Assembly (NCBI GenBank): GCA_021234155.1
Contig: JAJEKV010000027.1
Span: 10,676,716-10,740,715, forward strand
Length of the DNA: 64,000 nucleotides
From: Isoetes taiwanensis
Lineage: Eukaryota; Streptophyta; Lycopodiopsida; Isoetales; Isoetaceae
Reading direction: 5' to 3'
The translations under genes were made by a program, and so were the position numbers. The notes beneath the pieces were generated by a model. That model ran no database searches. It was given only the letters and a program-made list of their open reading frames with translations, and was not told the DNA's origin. Positions within the stretch are counted from its first letter, which is position 1; each line of letters starts with the position of its first letter. Shown piece after piece: positions 1 to 9,416 of this stretch.

Positions 1-514
1 TGCATTTGTCTGAACGAATTGTAAACTTTGAATTGTCATGTCGTCAAGAGTTAGGCATTTGAATTGGGGTAGACTCGAATCAAGGAAGAAATTATAATTG
101 CAAAAAATGCTAAATCAAGCAAAAAAATTCTTTCAACAAATTCCTTGCAACTTTTATCTCTAACAAAAATCTGTGCAACTCTCTTCCTACTCTAATGTCA
201 TTCACTCTGAATCCCAACAGCATTGTGCCCATAAGGAAAGTCAAGTGATCTCCTCCATAGTAGTTCCTAAAGAAAATCAGGGCTCCAAGGAGCAGAGAAT
301 ATAATCCTTAATATCTTAGATGTTCCTAATAATGATCCGATCAAAGCTTTAAATGATCCTGCTACAAGATTGTTTGGCAGGTTCTGGAAAGATGAAGATG
401 AGAGAGACTGAACCTAAAGATGATATTGAAGCTGAAATATTTTTTCATTTCAAAAGAAGGCAGAGAAAGGCCTATACTCCCAATCCGTAGGCGTCTGCCA
501 CTAAATCCAGAGAA

Positions 515-1090
515 ATATGAACATATCTGGAATGTTAGGAATTAAAGGCCCTCTCAAGAGGAAATAAGCAATTATATCTCTGAAGGAGATGAAAGCTGAT
601 AACATCCTCATCTAGGAGCATATACTCCTGAGTTTTGAGGCCTCAAATTTGGGAGGCTGGGTCATGCCAAATGGGGGATCTATCTAATCCATTGCCGCAG
701 GCACAAAGAGGGGTATATGTACAATATGTGGAACAATCCTCTTCCCCCCCCAAGAATCCTACAATTAAGCCACTCTAGGAGGTGCCATGTTGCCTTCCAA
801 AACATAAATGGGAAAGAAATTAAGATCATTAATGTGCATTTGCATCCGCAGACCCTGAGGAGAAAGAAACTAGGAAAATGATGACTGGACACCTCTACAA
901 GGCAAGGTTAGCCGGTTGCTATGTGGAGAGTTTAATAATACTCCACAACGGGGCTAAAAAGCAGGGGAAAAAAATCAACGTGATAAGGAAACGAGATATT
1001 GCAATGGGATAGGTTGATGGCTCGCCTTGTGTACCAAGCCCCATCCTCCTTAAAAACTTATTCCTGGAGCAATAATATGTAGCATAATAA
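515..1090 (+). mobile_element. LINE endonuclease remnant (L1-type)
   Basis: Broken reading frames match the apurinic-endonuclease part of plant L1-type LINEs. Near 520 the frames read WNVR then GIKGPLKRK, with a stop where the family usually has the Gln of its QE motif (ADNILI*EH). Near 780-850 comes HVAFQNINGKEIKIINVHLH, like the strand ending in VHL. Near 1,050-1,075 comes YSWSNN, like the TWSNN motif. Stops and frameshifts separate the pieces, so it is dead. The matching reverse transcriptase lies at 2.5-3.9 kb on the same strand, probably the same insertion opened up by later DNA. Matches are from memory of family motifs, not from a search. Confidence 0.55.
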
Positions 1091-1202
1091 CAGGGGGTTT
1101 TCTTTGTGTTTTTGTACGCTTTTCACTAAGGTTTTCCTATGATTTCGTGATGTATTCAAATGGATGTACTAATGCGTACATCTAGAGTGCACCATTTCTG
1201 AG

Positions 1203-1400
1203 CCATTGATTTTAGCCTTTTTTTTTTCAATGGTCAACAACCAATGGCTCACAACAAAAGCCCTTTTTTTGTGCGTGTGATGCACAATGGGCACATGAAG
1301 GGCCATCGATTTTAGCCTTTTTTTCCAATGGTCAACAGCCAATGGCTCACAACAAAAGCCCTCTTTTTGTGTGTGTGGTGCATAATGGGCACATGAAGGG
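1203..1400. repeat. Tandem duplication, two units of about 98-100 bp
   Basis: Unit 1 (1203-1302) and unit 2 (1303-1400) both start CCAT(T/C)GATTTTAGCC and end GGGCACATGAAGGG, with few substitutions and differences in T-run length. Each unit also holds an inverted pair near its start (GAGCCATTG and CAATGGCTC). There is no coding potential. The surrounding DNA from 1,090 to 2,238 has no other gene; it holds a G-run near 2,025 and short AACAACCATTGACATTA repeats near 2,130-2,200. Confidence 0.8.
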
Positions 1401-2238
1401 CTTGAAGGGTGCATGTAGTGCAGTTTCCCCGCCGGCAACACATTTCTTATCATAACTTTTGATCCAGAGCTCTATTTGAGATGATTTTTATTGCATTGGA
1501 AAGCTCTCTCCGAGATCTTTGTGATAGTGTATGATATGGATATGTTTGGTTAAGTTATCTATGCTAAAACAGCAATTTTTCGGCCGGATTTGGTAGGCTT
1601 TCACATCCTACCACCTGATTAATACAGGATTGCGCTATTGGATATTGTTTTATGGCTCATTCCGAATGAAGCTTGCAAAATATTACCATGCATTTTTAGA
1701 TTTTGAGGCAGTTATTAAGTAAATTCCAAGGCTTCTAGATCCTTGTGTTAACAAGCAGAAAAGTTTTCCACTTTGGTTTCTCACCACAAGAATCCATGAA
1801 GGCCAAAGGCTGCTGTTAAATTCCAGTTGAAAAATGTTTGTGTATGGGTGTTGCAAACTTTATGACTTTCAGAATAATGGGATCAATCTGCTCTATTTTT
1901 ATGGTAACTTTTACTTATGTTCTATTTGTTTTATTGTGATCAAATTCAAAAGCTACAGGTGATGAAAGCCTCAAATGAATTCTAGTTTTTTTCTGGTTTG
2001 AATTTTAAAATTTTTGTCACACCGTGGGGGGGGGGGGTGTCCCTAAGGCCCCGAAGGAGCCAAAAATTTTTTTTGCAATACAAACCATTAACATCCAACA
2101 TATAAAAATTAAATCCCCCAACATATAACAACCAACACATAACAACCATTGACATTAACAACTAACACATAACTACCATTGACATTAATTGACACAACCA
2201 TTGGGTCCAACACATTTAAATTAAAATTCCCCTTATAC

Positions 2239-2525
2239 CCCCTTTGGTTTGGGTGCATATTCACACGGGGGTGATGTAGGGCAGCGAGAGCCCTCATAAT
2301 TGTATTTTGCACGTACGAAATCAACGCCATATAGTATTTCGCTTGAAATCTTATAGTATTTTGCGAATCTTGTTATATAGTATAGCAAATTTTGTACTTG
2401 CATACCCCACAAATGAGGAACTTTACGTACGGTGTAGATTAAGGAATAAGGGGTGAATATGCCTATCCAACAGCTCTCGTTGCCCGGAGTCACCCCCCGT
2501 GTGAATATGCACCCAAACCAAAGGG
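2239..2525. mobile_element. MITE with about 52-bp terminal inverted repeats
   Basis: The left end (from 2239: CCCTTTGGTTTGGGTGCATA) is the reverse complement of the right end (to 2525), and the match continues inward for about 52 bp with a few mismatches. The element is about 287 bp, AT-rich inside and codes for nothing. TA occurs just outside each end (2236-2237 and 2528-2529), which would fit a Tc1/mariner (Stowaway-like) insertion, but the exact boundary is uncertain by 2-3 bases. It sits just before the reverse-transcriptase part of the LINE remnant, so it may have inserted into it. Confidence 0.8.
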
Positions 2526-2530
2526 TCTAC

Positions 2531-3875
2531 TTCTGATAGAGTTTTCTGTCTCCTCGATAGATTCTATGCCATGAGTGTTTTGGCCAATGGATGGAGTCAA
2601 TTGATTGCCAACATTGATAACAGTAACTCCATCTCTGATCATTTTTCCCAGGTTCTGGAACTTGGCAGGTCTTTTAAAGGAGGGGCTAATACTCCCTTCA
2701 AATTCAACACTAGCTTCCTCAACAATGGAAAATTATGTGAGGAATTTGGTGCTTTTTATCAGTCTCTCCTCCCTATACCAAATAGTAGTTCCATAAAGAA
2801 TTTTGTTAGTAGGATGAAATAGGTCAAGGGCTTGCTGAAATGTTGGGGCAGTAACAAATTGAGGATGAAAAAAGGGATGCCTACCTATTGATAAAGGAGG
2901 TGAGACAGAAACTATTCCTGGATCCACACAATCTTATGCTTCAGAAGAAGGAAGAAATATTAGAAAGGAAACGAAGCACATAAAAGAAACAAAGGCAAAA
3001 AGCTTTATGATCAGAAGTAAATGTCTGCACATTAATAAAATAGATAAGTGCAGCTCTAAATTCTTTTTCAAAACTGCTAAAAGTAGACTTATGAATAATG
3101 GGATCATTTTGATTCTCTGATTTGCCTATAGAGGATTCCATACTGCTGGCCTCTCCAACAAAGACTGAGATAGAGGCAGTAATAAAGCGAATGGTTCATG
3201 GGAGAAGTCCTAGCCCAGATGGTATCCTTTTCGAGTCTTTTGTAACCTTTTGGGATATTATGAAGAGGGGTTTGACTACTTCCATACATGGAGCATGGGA
3301 AGCATGAGTCAATCTATTTAACAAACTCCTCATACAAAATTCTAGCAAAGGTTCAATCTAAATCCTTGCCGGCTAGAAGTATCCTTGATGACTTCATAGG
3401 TGCTCATGAAGAGCTATACTAGAATTCTATCTCCAAACAAAATTGCATGCTTCTTAAACTTGACTCAGATGAGCTAGGACTGCCAACAAATTGCTTGAAC
3501 TTTCTCTGGCAATCAATATGAATCTAGTTGGCCTCTAAGAACCAATCATAAATAGAATGAGAAAGATTCAAATGTATCCAAAGTCACTCTCTCTAGCTGA
3601 TAGGATGGAGATTGCCAACAGTGTTATATCCAGTACACATTTTTTCTCCCTCGGCCATCTTGTTGATAAAGAAGTCATACAGGAATATAGAAGCTGCCAT
3701 GAGAGACTTCATTTGGGCAAGGAGCCAAAATCTGACACTTCTCATAAGGATGGGGGTTTGGGATGCAAAAATCTCTTTGTTCAGACTGGCTCATCTGGCT
3801 TCAACTGCAACCAACTATGACCACCAACGGAACATCTTGAGGACCTTTAATGGTTTTTTCTAGTTTTTCTCTTTA
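2531..3875 (+). mobile_element. LINE reverse transcriptase remnant (L1-type)
   Basis: Several short frames in order match an L1-type plant LINE RT. At 3,122-3,307 there is PTKTEIEAVIKRM followed by RSPSPDG, corresponding to the SPGPDG motif. At about 3,345-3,420 comes QSKSLPARSILDDFIGAHEE, the usual fingers region before the catalytic palm. At 3,557-3,820 comes the thumb region with SLSLADRMEIANSVISS and then DGGLGCK. The YADD box is not recognisable and frames change several times, so the element is inactive. It is collinear with the endonuclease remnant upstream. Confidence 0.7.
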
Positions 3876-4917
3876 TTTTTCTAATGATCTGAATTCTTTT
3901 GTTGACTGACTTCGTCCTCAAGAGACTTTTTTTTTTTTTTTTTTAGGACATGTACAAGAGATCGACCCGTCCACAATGCAACTTTATGATTAGAAGGCTA
4001 TATAGGCCCTTTTTTGGGTCAAAATTGAGGTTATTAGCGACATCACTCTTTCACGACTTTTGGCAGATGATGATATATGGAAGTTACATCAAGAGCTTAA
4101 GCTGTACTTTGAGTCCAAGTTGAAGATTCACGAAGATGCTCGGGACTCTTGAATCCTCCATCTACTGGATTCCACTGGTTATGGCCCGAAGGCTTGATGC
4201 TATGATGCATGAGCACATTGATGCTGCCTATGCTACTTTCATTCTGGATGGTATGCCTGATTTGCTGAGATTCTACTTTGCTCTAAATTCTAGCTCTAAT
4301 TAAAACTTGAAACTTTTTAAACCTTTTTACATTTTAAACTGGTTTCTTAAAAAGTTTTGTTCCCTCTTATGGAGGCAGTTAGATAGTTGATCTTGTCACT
4401 GTCTAAACTAATTCCAAACAATTTGGTTTAGGTTTTTTGTGAATTTTCTACAAAGTAATGTAATCTTTGATGTTTTCCAAAAAAAGGGGAAAAAAAAGAA
4501 GAAGAGACATTCTATTCATTACAAACATTTTAAATAATTACAGTGTGATTATTGCAAAATCAAGCAAATGAAAAAAGAGATGGATTAAGATGACGTTTAA
4601 GGCAGTGGAGGATTGAGAGGCATAGAAGAGAAAGAAGAAAGAGATGGAGGCAAGGGAGCCAATGGAGTAATAGGAAGCAAGGGGTTAAGATACAAACTCT
4701 TGCACCAACAGCGATCAGCAATGCGGTTAGGTAAAGCGCAAGTAGATAGGTAGATATAATTTTTAATGTCCATGAGAAGCCAAGATGGGATGCACACTCA
4801 GATGGGACCTGCCCCCACCACTGTACATAGTTGAAGTAGGTCCTTTTCCCACTAACTTTTAATGATCATAGCCACCTTCATAATGAGACGTTAACACATG
4901 ACGTTGGGCATGTCAAT
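3876..4917. other. No gene recognised
   Basis: AT-rich sequence with poly(T) and poly(A) runs (about 3,925 and 4,480). Short frames around 4,010-4,300 do not match a family I know. It may include the 3' tail of the LINE remnant. Confidence 0.5.
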
Positions 4918-5333
4918 TTAGAGCATCGTACAGAAGAAGCATTCCCTAGAGAAAGGGATAAGGGTCGTAGTGGACAACAAATAGAACTGGCGAAGTAAAC
5001 ACTTGTCATGGACAAACCTTTTGGCTTGATGGAGTTTCATGAACTCCTCGGGAGAAAAAACCAACCTGCGAAAATCTCCAAATTGTAATTCAACATCATT
5101 GCCATATTGGTTGGCTTTCATAACGAATTTCATTTGTTGATCGACAGAATAAATACCTTCCTCCACCATCCCCGTAACGTCATCAGGCATGGTAACTCCC
5201 ATTGTGGACAATCGTGCTTTGATCCATCGAAAAACTGATCCTCCATGGCAGCTGCAAACTCATAATAACTGCAGTGGGTCATCCTGCCTGAAGATTCTGA
5301 ACTGTTTACCTTTATTTTTGTAGTTCCTGACAA
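4918..5333 (-). pseudogene. Unrecognised broken coding fragment
   Basis: Two overlapping minus-strand frames (5130-5333, then 4918-5211) read as one protein-like stretch if one frameshift near 5,200 is allowed. They contain MTHCSYYEFAAAMEDQF and then YSVDQQMKFVMKANQYGNDV. The composition looks like real protein (acidic, few repeats), unlike most shadow frames nearby, but I do not recognise a family. There is no start-site context, splice pattern or neighbour that suggests a role. It may be a captured or decayed gene piece. Confidence 0.3.
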
Positions 5334-7093
5334 AGTTGAGAAATTCCAAAATAGATCATTAGATGGCCAGCTGGGGACGGAGAAATTGAGGGTGAGAGTG
5401 ATACAGAAGGAAAAAAAAAAAGGTTGGGGGGGGGGTAAAGAGGCAAAGAGATCGATGGCAAGGCTGGAGTTATCACAACAGGACCAGAATCAGAAGGGGA
5501 GGAAGAGGCCCATGGTCACAAAAGAGAAAGCAGAAGGAGGAAAAGTTGCAAGAGTTAATAATCCAACATTTGGAGTCTCAATATTAAGAAACAAAGATGC
5601 CTCGCGTGCGCGAGGTCGAGGTGCCCTTTGTGGGGATGAAGACTAGCTGGAAAATTCTGTCTCTGAAAATTCCTGTGTAGGCAGATATAATAACTCAACG
5701 TCTAAAATATATCAAAAGTCAGAAACTGGTCAACATCATGGAATAAATTACTAGTCATATATTTCTTATTAGCCGTAATGGATTTAGCTAAACTTGCCCG
5801 AAACTAAATTCAAACATTCTATGATTTAGATAAACTCTATACATTTCCCTCTCATACTTTCTAGCATTTAGCTAAACTAACCCAAAAATCATCCCAAAAA
5901 TTTCCATGGTGTGGGCCTTAAGCTAAAATTATTATACCATTTTCCAATTGTTTCTATTTACTTTAATCATTTTCTTTGTGTAAACATGTTAAAAAATTGT
6001 CGCTGGTAAGTGTAGGCCTCAAATTATACCTTGGATGCACTACCCAAAACTCATCCAAAAATAGCTAAATGTTCCAAATTTTCACTCTTTTTTTTTTTTT
6101 TTTTTTTTGTCTGGGGAAAGAGCTTGAAGGTTGGTGCAGGCGCAAAAAAAGTTAAGCTAAAATTATTGACTTTTTTTCCTATTTTTTCCATTTACTTTAG
6201 CCAACATTTGTTAAAACAGTGCTAAAAATCACCAGATACCTAAGTTTTGCCCTTATATTATTCCATGTTCAATGTTATACTCTAGAAAACCTTTAAATAT
6301 GTTGTATATCCCAAAAACAACATGATTAAAGTATGCATTTTTCATAACAAGAAAATCCTAAAAAAGCCCTTAAACGCATAATAAGGAAATCCTAAAACCC
6401 CTTAAAAGATCCACTGGTACTGATCTCTAAATCAAATTTGGAGAAGCCACTGTCACCAAAATTTTGTAAAGAACATTTGCAAACCTTATTAATGGCACTT
6501 CGCATTCTATGCCCTACTCGGATCCCTTGGTGTTTGGTTGTTGGAATGTGTCAAGTCTATACATAATTGTATGTCTAGGTGATACTTTTTGAATTTCTTG
6601 AAGTTTAACCTTTGGAGTATAAACCATTGAATTGACAAATATAAACAATAAATACATGAAAATTCACTGGTTCGACAAAACCATGGCTTAAAGCTGCTGA
6701 TCTCTGGTGAAACCAATGAATAGAAAGCCTCTATAGACCACTTGTATAGAAATCCATAACTGTTAGTTCAAAAAATGAAGAATCGTTTCAGAATGACCAT
6801 GCCAAATCACAAAGCACGGCTATGGCCCTGTAGCAGGTCTACTGGCCAGGGAGTTGAACCCTCGCGAAACCAAACAATATCAACAAACGCAAAGCATTGA
6901 AGCATCCAATTTTTCCAATACTAAAACTGCCAAAACTTGCAGAGCACAAATTCATTGCTTCTCTTCTATAATTTCGCTGCTATTGCTCCTCTTCAACAAA
7001 CCCCTCTCTGACCATGAAATCCATGTTGCCACCATTGCTATGCAAGAAAATTAGGTTTGGCCAAAAAAGGAAACCCATGTGACACGCATGGAC
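5334..7093. other. Intergenic, no gene recognised
   Basis: AT-rich DNA with homopolymer runs (A-run near 5,410 followed by a G-run; T-run near 6,087-6,110). Short frames lack family signatures. The phrase about AGCTAAA...CCAAAAATC recurs loosely at 5,780-6,200, suggesting decayed repeats. Confidence 0.5.
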
Positions 7094-8010
7094 CATAGCT
7101 ACCGGGAACTAAGTTCCGAACTTGGTTCCCGTTCCCAACTCTGTTCCCGAGGGTCCAGAGTTTCGGGAACTCCTAGCCAAGTTCCCACTACATGTGCTAC
7201 CGGGAACTAAGTTCCGGACGAAGTTCCCATAAATGGGAACTTGAGTTCCCGGTAGCAAATTTTTTTAAGCATTAAATTTACAAACAAACAACAAAAAAAG
7301 TGTCGAAATACTAAAAAAAAGGCTATTTTTTCCCTTGTTCGTGGCTTTTGGCGGCTTGATGTCGGATATGTGGCCTGATGTCGGATCAAATCCATGATAA
7401 CCAAATTAAGGGAACAATACAAGGCAATCATGTCTTTTTCTGTCCCTTTTATCTGAATATTTGGATGCTCACAAGATCAAGAATTCTAAATGATGCCAAA
7501 GTATAGCATGAAAGAATCAGCAGAATGATCTTACAATAAAGGGAAATTTTTTTTAAGGACGATTGATGCTTAGAGATATATGTTAAATATTGCGGAAAGC
7601 TTCTGAATGCCCTTTGAAAGCTCATAATAAAACTATATGCTCTTTTGCAATAACAAGTATTTATAGTGACTGTCTAGCAGGTTCTCATTTTAGTCACAAA
7701 TCTCACAGCATCAATACACACAAGTTAGCCATTATGATGTGCAAACATATTTGAGATTCATAAGCAAAGAGAAAGAGAACCAAACTCTTGATGAACGTTA
7801 AAGAATGATTTTATCTATTACTTTCACCCATCACTATATATTTCACATTTTTCTATTCTAAGTGTTCTATAATAATCTATATGCAAAGGGAACTCCAAAA
7901 CCATTTTCACTTTTAAAAAATTCGAAAGTTGGACGTTCTTGTTCCCATCCGTTCCCGTTCCCGTTCCCGTTCCCAAATTTGGGTCCAAGTTTCCGTTCCG
8001 GGTAGCTATG
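7094..8010. mobile_element. Non-autonomous hAT-like element, 917 bp, 8-bp TSD
   Basis: The left end reads CATAGCTACCGGGAAC and the right end is the reverse complement of CATAGCTACCCGGAAC, a 16-bp terminal inverted repeat with one mismatch. The element is flanked by a perfect 8-bp direct repeat GCATGGAC (7086-7093 and 8011-8018), the target-duplication length of hAT transposons. Subterminal regions are full of GTTCCC/GGGAAC motifs, including four TTCCCG repeats near 7,940-7,975, a usual style of hAT transposase binding sites. No transposase frame is present, so it depends on a helper elsewhere. The intact TSD suggests a fairly recent insertion. Confidence 0.9.
7197..7256. repeat. Internal hairpin of the hAT-like element
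   Basis: GCTACCGGGAACTAAGTTCC at 7197 pairs with GGGAACTTGAGTTCCCGGTAGC's complement ending at 7256, giving arms of about 22 bp with one mismatch around a loop of about 16 bases. It repeats the element's own terminal sequence (compare 7098-7120), so the left end carries the terminal motif twice. Confidence 0.8.
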
Positions 8011-8662
8011 GCATGGACACTCTAAATATAAACCTTTGAAACTACACCAAATAAAGCCCATAATGTTAAAAAACATCCCCAACCTAAAACCTCTGGTGCA
8101 AAACCTTATGGAGATATTCTTGCTTGCTTTTTCTTGTCCTAGGTTTAAAGAAACCAATGGCTCAATGGTATTATGTAGGTCCGATCCCCACATTCCGGTT
8201 AAAGTTGTGCACTTGCTTTGAGATTTTAGTTTTTTTGCGCTCTTGTTTTGGTCTGTGAACTATGCCATGATTTAGAGGTTGATTTTATATTGGCACAATC
8301 TACGTTATGAAAGCATACTTTTATTGCTGATTGTTTTTTGATAAATTTTGATGCTTTTCTGAGAATTAGTTAGATTTCAAGATGAAAGTGTTCATACACT
8401 GTTGTTTTCCTCATGGCTATTTTCGCATATAACATTGAACAAGCCGGATACTTTCTGCAATTGGCTTGAAAAGTGCCATAATCGACCAGAAAAAATTCTA
8501 TACTGCAAGATGTGGCCAGTGCTGCTTTCATGTCCATTTATCTAATCATGGTGCAACTCATGCATCTTCCAATGCGAAAAGCATATGGCTTCACATATCA
8601 TGCATTGCTAGCAAATTTTATGGCCATCTCTATCATAGGAGTTGCATTGTTCAAAGCAACCC

Positions 8663-8987
8663 CTTCCACTGCGAGTGCAATTTCTGAAACTTGTTTCTTA
8701 TGCACACGAAGTGTGCTGTATCAGCAATTGCTACTCACAACACTGCATTTACTGTAGCTGATAAATGGTACTATGGGACTCAAAAAGTTAGGCTTTGTAT
8801 GCAAATGCTTTCCAAAATACAACTTCCACTGCGAGTGCAATTTCTGAAACTTGTTTTATGTGCGCACGAGGTGTGCTATATTAGCAGTTGCCACTCACAA
8901 GACTTCATTTACTGTAGCTGATGAAACGGTATTATGGGACTCAAAAAGTTATTGGCTTGATAGGCAAATGCTATCCGAAGTACAGCT
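8663..8987. repeat. Tandem repeat of about 160 bp
   Basis: Unit 1 (8663-8822) and unit 2 (8823-8983) both begin CTTCCACTGCGAGTGCAATT and share ACTGTAGCTGAT and GGGACTCAAAAAGTTA further in. A third copy seems to start at 8984 (CTTCC) and then diverge. The units lie directly downstream of the 3' end of the GLUTAMINE DUMPER-like gene. The 8,019-8,662 stretch before it has only weak frames that I could not assign. Confidence 0.8.
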
Positions 8988-8990
8988 TCC

Positions 8991-9416
8991 TTACTTGTTG
9001 TTAAGTTCCAGGTCTTCTACTCCTTTTCCCTTTCCTGCTTGCAGTAGAAACCCCTGATGATGGCCATCAGGAAGAGCCAATGGGGAAGGTTGTGCAATAA
9101 AAGTTGGTCTTTCTTCCCCTGCCATTATCACGCAAAATTCTCCTGTGCCAGATTGTGGTGTTACTGCATTCATAGCCATCTGATTTGGAACTGTCAATGG
9201 CTCATCCCTATGGATACCATTCATGGATATGTGCTGCCCTATCCTTAGTAACTGTCGCCTCCTGTGGTATAGACAGCAGCATCTCATAATCATGTACCCA
9301 ATTACAACAAATAGAAGTGTTGCAATACTAGTCACTAGATATGAAACCAATGGTCTATCAGAGACTCCACAACGATGACTAGTCGATAGCCACCACGAAG
9401 AAGCACAAGGAGACAT
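8991..9416 (-). CDS. GLUTAMINE DUMPER-like membrane protein, 141 aa
   Basis: GLUTAMINE DUMPER (GDU) proteins are small plant-specific membrane proteins that change amino-acid export at the plasma membrane; Arabidopsis GDU1 interacts with the ubiquitin ligase LOG2. This frame has the family layout: a short N-terminus, one membrane span at about residues 23-45 (LVSYLVTSIATLLFVVIGYM), a basic/Cys stretch (RCCCLYHRRR), and the diagnostic VIMAG motif at residues 96-100 in EFCVIMAGEERPTFIAQP. The length (141 aa) and lack of introns fit the family. The ATG at 9416 is the first in frame. The C-terminal tail ends in LELNNK and runs into the tandem-repeat boundary at 8,987. The call rests on the motif plus topology; similarity outside these parts is low, so the exact subfamily is open. 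Confidence 0.8.
   Translation of the reverse strand: MSPCASSWWLSTSHRCGVSDRPLVSYLVTSIATLLFVVIGYMIMRCCCLYHRRRQLLRIGQHISMNGIHRDEPLTVPNQMAMNAVTPQSGTGEFCVIMAGEERPTFIAQPSPLALPDGHHQGFLLQAGKGKGVEDLELNNK

Noticed and set aside
8512-8757. Hydrophobic 81-aa frame upstream of the tandem repeat
   Set aside because: Looks membrane-like but ends within the tandem repeat, has no family signature, and overlaps another frame of equal length.
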